Shown here: positions 7,006 to 11,260 of the stretch, piece after piece | Layout: every line of letters starts with the position of its first letter | How positions within the stretch are numbered: position 1 is the stretch's first letter | Assembly (NCBI GenBank): GCA_003819755.1 | Contig: RPQK01000161.1 | Span: forward strand, 1-11,260 | From: Acidobacteriota bacterium | Lineage (GTDB): Bacteria > Acidobacteriota > UBA6911 > RPQK01 | DNA: 11,260 bases | Direction of reading: 5' to 3' | The notes under the pieces: generated by a model | What the model saw: the letters and a program-made list of their open reading frames with translations, nothing else | Databases searched by the model: none | What the model was told of the DNA's origin: nothing | Made by a program: the position numbers and the translations under genes

Positions 7006-7092
7006 CCGCAAGCGGTTGCACAGGACGTGGAGGGACAGAGCCGCTCCGCAATAAAGCGCTACGCTTGCGGCTCTGTCCTCTACGTCCTGTGC
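7006..7092. repeat. REP-like nested inverted repeat downstream of topA
   Basis: The main stem pairs 7018-7044 with 7067-7092: an outer 11 bp (GCACAGGACGT with ACGTCCTGTGC) and an inner 12 bp (GGACAGAGCCGC with GCGGCTCTGTCC), separated by a small internal loop. An alternative 9-bp pairing (CCGCAAGCG at 7006-7014 with CGCTTGCGG at 7062-7070) competes with it. It starts about 26 bp after the topA stop. There is no T run on the minus strand, so it looks more like a repetitive extragenic palindrome than an intrinsic terminator. Confidence 0.8.
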
Positions 7093-7118
7093 GGCTCGGT
7101 GCTCATGCGGAGCAGAAC

Positions 7119-9566
7119 CTACGGTTCCGCGGAGATACTTGCCTCTGCTTTGCTGCCTTCCTCGGCCGGTTCCACCGTCTCGCGGTAGTCGCAGGCCTTG
7201 TTAGGGCAGTATCTGAGCAATCCTTGTTTTTTGGTGAAGCGTTCGAGGATGTAAGGACCGCCGCAGTGCGGACATTGCTGCGCTATGGGCTTGTCCCAAA
7301 GGACAAATCGGCACTTGGGATAATTGCTGCAGCTGTAGAAGTTCTTGCCGCGCTTGGATCTTCTCTGAAGCAACTCGCCCTGGCCGCACTCGGGGCAGGT
7401 GACCCCCGTTGTCTCGCGCTTGATGTACTTGCACTCCGGATACCGTGAGCAGGCAGTGAATTCCCCGAAGCGACCGTGCTTCACCACGAGGTTAGCGCCG
7501 CACTGCGGGCACAACTCCTCGAGCGGCTTGTCGGCGTGAACTTTGGTTTCGCCCTTGACCCGGACGATCTTCCGCGTGTTCCGGCAATCGGGATAACCCG
7601 AGCAGGCAAAAAAATCACCGTACCGGCCTTTTTTGAGCACCATGGGCTGGCCGCACTTGTCGCAGGGGTCGGTCGCCGGCGCCTCGGCGTCAGGAGCAGC
7701 GGGGGAGACCTCTTTAGAGAGTTCCTGGGTATTCTTGCAGGCCGGATAATTGCTGCAGGCGAGGAACTTCCCGAAGCGTCCCCACTTGATCACCATCTCG
7801 GAGCCGCACTTGCTGCACTGAATGCCGGTCGGTGTCTCCTCCTTCTTGAGATTCTTCATTTCGACCTTGGCTTGCTGCAGCTCCCGTGCGAATTCCGAAT
7901 AGAACTCCTTCAGAGTGTGGACCCAGTCTTCATGCCCGTTCTCGATTTCGTCCAGATTCTGCTCGAGCTTCGCGGTGTAGTCATAATCGAAGATCTCGTC
8001 GAAGTGGGCGACGAGAAGATCGGTCACCACTTCTCCGATTTCGGTCGGTAGAAACCGTGCTTCGGTGTCTTTTTTGACATACTCCCGGTCCACGATCACC
8101 GAGACTATCTGGGCGTAAGTAGACGGCCGGCCTATACCCCTCTCCTCGAGCGCTTTCACCAGGCTCGACTCGGTGTAACGCGGAGGCGGCTGCGTGAATT
8201 TCTGTTCGGGGAGGATCTTCTGGACCTTCAGCTTTTCGCCGACTGTCATCGGCGGGAGCAGGCCGGACTCTTCGCTGTCGGCCGGAGCTTCGTCCTGACC
8301 CTCCTGGTAGAGCCTCAAGAAACCGTCGAATTTGAGCACCGACCCGATCGCCCGAAACAGAGTCTTTCCCGCCTCGATATCGACCTGGGTTTCGTCAAAC
8401 AGGGCCGGGTTCATTTGAGAGGCAACGAACCTCTTCCAGATCAGCTCGTAGAGCCGGTACTCGTCCCGGCCAAGATACTGGCTTACCTGCTCGGGCTGGC
8501 GGAGCACCGAGGTCGGGCGAATGGCCTCGTGCGCGTCCTGAGCACCCTTGCGGCCTTGATAAATGATTGCTTTGCCGGGCAGATACGGTTCCCCGTAACT
8601 CTCCTTCACGAAGTCGCGGACTTCGCTAAGAGCACTCTCCGCCACGCGGGTCGAATCGGTTCGCATGTAGGTAATCAGGCCAACCAGGCCTTCGTCGCCG
8701 GCTTCTATACCTTCATAAAGGCGCTGCGCAAGCGTCATGGTCTTTTTGACCGAGAACCGAAGCTTGCGATAGGCCTCCTGTTGGAGCTTGCTTGTGATGA
8801 AAGGCGGGACAGGGCGTCGCTTCTTCTCTTTCTTCTCAATCGAACTGACAACGAAATCCGACTTCCGAAGTTGCTCCAAAAGCCCGTCTGCTTCTTCCCG
8901 GTTTGAGATCTTGAACTTTTTGCCGTCGTGTTTGACCGCACGGCCCGTAAAGACGGGCGGGACGGAGGCCTCGAAAAGCGCGGAGAAGTTCCAGTACTCC
9001 TCTGGCACAAAAGCCCGGATCTCCCGTTCCCGGTCCACAACCAACCTGAGTGCGACTGACTGGACCCGTCCTGCGGACAGTCCTCCCCGGACCTTCTGCC
9101 ACAAGAGGGGACTGATCTTGTAGCCGACTAGGCGATCCAGGATTCGGCGGGTCTGCTGAGCAGATACCTTGTTACGGTCGATGGCGCCCGGATGTTTGAA
9201 GGCTTCGATGATGGCGCCCTTGGTTATTTCATTGAAGAGAACCCGGTAAACGGTTCGGTCTTCGCGCCCGTTCAGTTCTTCGGCGAGATGCTGGCAGATC
9301 GCCTCTCCTTCACGGTCGGGGTCGGCGGCCAGATAGATGATTTCCGACTTCTCGGCGGCCCTCTTCAACTCCCGGACGACTTTCTCTTTGCCCGGAATGA
9401 CCCGGTACGTCGGCCGAAAGTCGTTCTTGATATCTACACCCAGAGCACGGGCGGGCAAATCCTTGATGTGTCCCGCGCTGGCTCTGACCTGGTAGTCTTT
9501 GCCTAAATATTTCTCTATCGTCTTCGCCTTGGCTGGCGATTCCACGATGACTATTGCTTTAGCCAT
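7119..9566 (-). CDS. topA: DNA topoisomerase I (type IA) with five C-terminal zinc ribbons
   Basis: The 815-residue enzyme relaxes negative supercoils by a single-strand break and strand passage. The N-terminal Toprim domain begins IVIVESPAKAKT, with Glu9 and the acidic triad D82, D84, E86 in ADPDREGEA. The catalytic tyrosine is Y300 in LITYMRTDSTR. The central arch domains run to about 575 and include GRPSTYAQI (about 479-487). Five four-Cys zinc ribbons follow at about 584-610, 635-661, 686-712, 724-752 and 765-792. The fifth is divergent, with a CPNKAC second half in place of the CSNYPxC type. The length is normal for a bacterial TopA. A GGTGGG purine-rich site lies 8 nt before the ATG. 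It is downstream of dprA on the same strand, a frequent bacterial order, but separated by 350 bp that contain a long inverted repeat. Confidence 0.97.
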   Translation of the reverse strand: MAKAIVIVESPAKAKTIEKYLGKDYQVRASAGHIKDLPARALGVDIKNDFRPTYRVIPGKEKVVRELKRAAEKSEIIYLAADPDREGEAICQHLAEELNGREDRTVYRVLFNEITKGAIIEAFKHPGAIDRNKVSAQQTRRILDRLVGYKISPLLWQKVRGGLSAGRVQSVALRLVVDREREIRAFVPEEYWNFSALFEASVPPVFTGRAVKHDGKKFKISNREEADGLLEQLRKSDFVVSSIEKKEKKRRPVPPFITSKLQQEAYRKLRFSVKKTMTLAQRLYEGIEAGDEGLVGLITYMRTDSTRVAESALSEVRDFVKESYGEPYLPGKAIIYQGRKGAQDAHEAIRPTSVLRQPEQVSQYLGRDEYRLYELIWKRFVASQMNPALFDETQVDIEAGKTLFRAIGSVLKFDGFLRLYQEGQDEAPADSEESGLLPPMTVGEKLKVQKILPEQKFTQPPPRYTESSLVKALEERGIGRPSTYAQIVSVIVDREYVKKDTEARFLPTEIGEVVTDLLVAHFDEIFDYDYTAKLEQNLDEIENGHEDWVHTLKEFYSEFARELQQAKVEMKNLKKEETPTGIQCSKCGSEMVIKWGRFGKFLACSNYPACKNTQELSKEVSPAAPDAEAPATDPCDKCGQPMVLKKGRYGDFFACSGYPDCRNTRKIVRVKGETKVHADKPLEELCPQCGANLVVKHGRFGEFTACSRYPECKYIKRETTGVTCPECGQGELLQRRSKRGKNFYSCSNYPKCRFVLWDKPIAQQCPHCGGPYILERFTKKQGLLRYCPNKACDYRETVEPAEEGSKAEASISAEP

Positions 9567-9589
9567 TCGAAATTCCCACCCCCAACAGA

Positions 9590-9619
9590 TCTATAACACA
9601 ATCTGCCCGACAACGACAG
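9590..9619 (-). promoter_or_regulatory. Putative topA promoter
   Basis: On the minus strand TATAGA (complement of 9590-9595) is preceded by TGT, an extended -10 element. A weak -35-like CTGTCG lies 18 bp further upstream. The predicted start near 9583 gives a leader of about 17 nt. The site lies between the inverted-repeat element and topA, so topA need not depend on read-through from dprA. Called by eye. Confidence 0.4.
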
Positions 9620-9651
9620 CGAGGCGGGCGCGCAAGAGAGACCGCGATCCG

Positions 9652-9847
9652 GGCGGGCACGGGGTTTCGATACAGCGCAAAAAACGCGCCACTCAACCGC
9701 CGTGCTCACCCTGCCCGCTCTTGCCTCCGCGACACTCGGCGCCCGAGTAGCCGAGACCGGACGCCGACAAAATGAGGCACAAGGTTGAGGCGGGCACGGC
9801 GGTTGAGTGGCGCGTATTTGGCGCTGTATCGAAACCCCGTGCCCGCC
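9652..9847. repeat. 196-bp palindromic element with 54-bp arms between dprA and topA
   Basis: Arms 9652-9705 and 9794-9847 match at 52 of 54 positions as reverse complements, around an 88-bp spacer. Both differences fall in a short A/T-rich joint inside each arm. Each arm contains a 43-bp module (9660-9702 reversed, 9797-9839 forward) that includes GGCGCTGTATCGAAACCCCG or a close match, plus a GTGCCCGCC end. The spacer has small GC-rich palindromes and no credible gene. No obvious target-site duplication is seen at the edges. MITE-like or BIME-like, with no transposase in the window. The rest of the 9567-9916 gap holds only the putative topA promoter and about 70 unremarkable bases after dprA. 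Confidence 0.9.
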
Positions 9848-9916
9848 TTAACCGCTCGTACCCACGTCGGCGCTTCGATCTCCGAAGCTACTGCGCGGAC
9901 ATCCAATCCGTTTTGC

Positions 9917-11029
9917 CTACACCCGGCAATATTGCCTTCCGGGCAGTTGGCGGATTAAGCCCTTCATCTCAAGACGCAGCAGAGACTGGTTGAGTTGCGG
10001 CAAATCTAGCTTTGCTTTCCCCAGCAGAGCGTCAAAAGGAACCGAATCATCCAGCGGGAGAATACCAAGCAGGCTCTCCTCCTCTGGGCCGAGCCCCGAT
10101 ACTTCAGGCTTTTCCTGGCCGGCACCGGGCTCAGTCCTTTGCAGCTGGTCCAGGACATAGACCGGCAGGGTCTCCAGTACGTCCTGCCTGTCGAGTACGA
10201 TCCTCGCGCCCTGCTTGATCAGGTAATTGGGGCCGTAACTCCCGGGGCTGGTTATATTTCCCGGCACCGCCCAGAGCTCGCGATTCTGTTCGAGAGTCAA
10301 TCGAGCCGTAATAAGGGACCCCGAAAACTCGGAAGCCTCAACGATGACGGTTCCGTAGCTCAGACCGCTGATGATCCGGTTCCTTATCGGAAAGTTCTGC
10401 GGAGCCGGAAAAGTCCCTATCGGAAACTCGCTCACGATACACCCTTTCTCGCGGATACGCTCGTATACCTTCCGATTCTCTCTCGGATAGGCGATGTCGA
10501 CCCCGTTGCCCATCACCGCCACGGTCTTCCCGCCTGCTTCGAGGGCGCCCACATGCGCAAAGCCGTCCACCCCCCTGGCGAGACCGCTGACGACGACCAA
10601 GCCGGTGGCCGCCAACTCCCTGGCGAGTTTCTGGGTCACCTGACGTCCGTAGACCGAGGCTCGCCGGGCGCCGACGATGGCGACGGCCGCCTCTTGGGCC
10701 ATCCGGAAGTCGCCCAAGCTGTACAAGACGACCGGCGGATCGAAAATAGTCCTCAGGAGATGCGGATACACATCATCAGCCAATGAGGTGACAGCGATCC
10801 CCTTCGCCTGGGCTCCGGCCAGAGTCGTCTCGGCGGATTTCCTCGCCCAGCCCCCGGCAATCCAGCTCGTTATGTCGTCTGAAAGGGAACAGCGGGACAG
10901 TTGAGAGCGCGGCAGCTTGAAGAGGTTGGAGGGAAGTCCTCCGTGCTGTCGGGTCAATTGGTGGATTCGGGTGGTGCCGAGGCCGGGCACCATTGACAAG
11001 GCCAGATAATAAAAGGTTTCGTTATTCAT
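9917..11029 (-). CDS. dprA: DNA-processing protein DprA (Smf)
   Basis: DprA binds incoming single-stranded DNA and loads RecA during natural transformation; it also occurs in many bacteria not known to be competent. With the start at 11029 it has 370 residues, normal for the family. The N-terminal helical region is about 1-60 (NETFYYLALSMVPGLG). The Rossmann-fold core is about 97-285, with VAIVGARRAS (117-125), SGLARGVDGFAH (148-159), FPIRNRIISGLS (213-224), SGSLITA (236-242) and the AVPG region (254-257). A C-terminal winged-helix domain occupies about 313-370. An upstream in-frame ATG at 11143 would add 38 Arg/Lys/Phe-rich residues unlike any DprA N-terminus, so it was rejected. The ribosome-binding site of the chosen start is weak (AGTGGG directly before ATG). 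Copies of one palindromic module lie on both sides of the gene. Confidence 0.95.
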   Translation of the reverse strand: MNNETFYYLALSMVPGLGTTRIHQLTRQHGGLPSNLFKLPRSQLSRCSLSDDITSWIAGGWARKSAETTLAGAQAKGIAVTSLADDVYPHLLRTIFDPPVVLYSLGDFRMAQEAAVAIVGARRASVYGRQVTQKLARELAATGLVVVSGLARGVDGFAHVGALEAGGKTVAVMGNGVDIAYPRENRKVYERIREKGCIVSEFPIGTFPAPQNFPIRNRIISGLSYGTVIVEASEFSGSLITARLTLEQNRELWAVPGNITSPGSYGPNYLIKQGARIVLDRQDVLETLPVYVLDQLQRTEPGAGQEKPEVSGLGPEEESLLGILPLDDSVPFDALLGKAKLDLPQLNQSLLRLEMKGLIRQLPGRQYCRV

Positions 11030-11149
11030 CCCACTAGCTATAACGCTCGAGTTGAAAAATCTACGAAAGAAAATTTTCAGGGCGGTCGCGGCCCTTGAAT
11101 GGCATTTACCTTTTTTCCGGTGCCGGCGACGAGTCGGTGCCACCAGCCG

Positions 11150-11260
11150 CGGCGGTTGAGTGGCGCGCTTTTGGCGCTGTATCGAAACCCCGCGTGTGTA
11201 CGCGCCCTAAACGCCCGATCAACGCGTACACACGCGGGGTTTCGATACAGCGCCAAAAGC
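11150..11260. repeat. Palindromic element sharing its module with the one at 9652-9847 (cut by window end)
   Basis: Arms 11167-11204 and 11223-11260 are perfect reverse complements (38 of 38) with an 18-nt loop; the right arm runs into the window edge. The left side 11150-11192 is a direct copy of the module at 9797-9839 with two mismatches in 43. The stem tip (GTGTGTACGCG) is unrelated to the GTGCCCGCC end used in the other element. The element lies about 120 bp upstream of the dprA start; the bases between show no further clear feature. Confidence 0.9.

Noticed and set aside
9499..9993. Several short open frames across the dprA-topA gap
   Set aside because: They run through the inverted-repeat arms or antisense to the neighbouring genes, have no start signals and no protein-like composition.
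11069..11078. GAAAATTTTC palindrome upstream of dprA as an operator
   Set aside because: A single 10-bp A/T palindrome is too common to support a regulator site without comparative data.
11030..11143. Longer DprA start at 11143
   Set aside because: The extra 38 residues are Arg/Lys/Phe-rich and unlike the family; Met at 11029 begins the canonical N-terminus.

Overview
The window looks like a chromosomal segment of a GC-rich, diderm, probably soil or environmental bacterium. A periplasmic HtrA/Do protease, a secreted M48 peptidase, a CHASE2-type sensor cyclase and a cyclic-nucleotide-binding MscS channel together point to a Gram-negative envelope. The short tandem units folded into intergenic hairpins, and the overall gene style, remind me of Acidobacteriota. 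That placement is inference only: no rRNA or marker search was possible.

Layout. 1-288 (+) is the 3' end of a conserved multi-pass membrane protein. It converges on a minus-strand pair transcribed from about 3123 down to 402: a secreted M48 metallopeptidase (1926-3098), then an MscS-type channel with a C-terminal cyclic-nucleotide-binding domain (402-1889). Divergent from that pair is a CHASE2 adenylate cyclase (3312-5276, +). The cyclase converges on an HtrA/DegP-like protease (5378-6868, -). Upstream of it on the same strand are DNA topoisomerase I (7119-9566, -) and the DNA-processing protein DprA (9917-11029, -). No tRNA, rRNA, CRISPR array or transposase gene was seen.

How the genes may work together. 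The cyclase should make cAMP on the cytoplasmic side in response to something sensed by its extracytoplasmic CHASE2 domain. The channel gene on the other side of the shared promoter region encodes a domain with the canonical cAMP/cGMP phosphate-binding cassette. This suggests a local second-messenger circuit acting on envelope or osmotic state, with two envelope proteases nearby. The dprA-topA pair is a common ancestral neighbourhood, but here a long palindromic element separates the two genes.

Non-coding structure is the most distinctive part. Almost every intergenic gap carries a long inverted repeat. Two are built from related 9-bp units (299-383 and 3180-3288), one from 7-bp units (5262-5374), one is REP-like (7006-7092), and two share a 43-bp module in opposite arrangements on the two sides of dprA (9652-9847 and 11150-11260, the last cut by the window edge).
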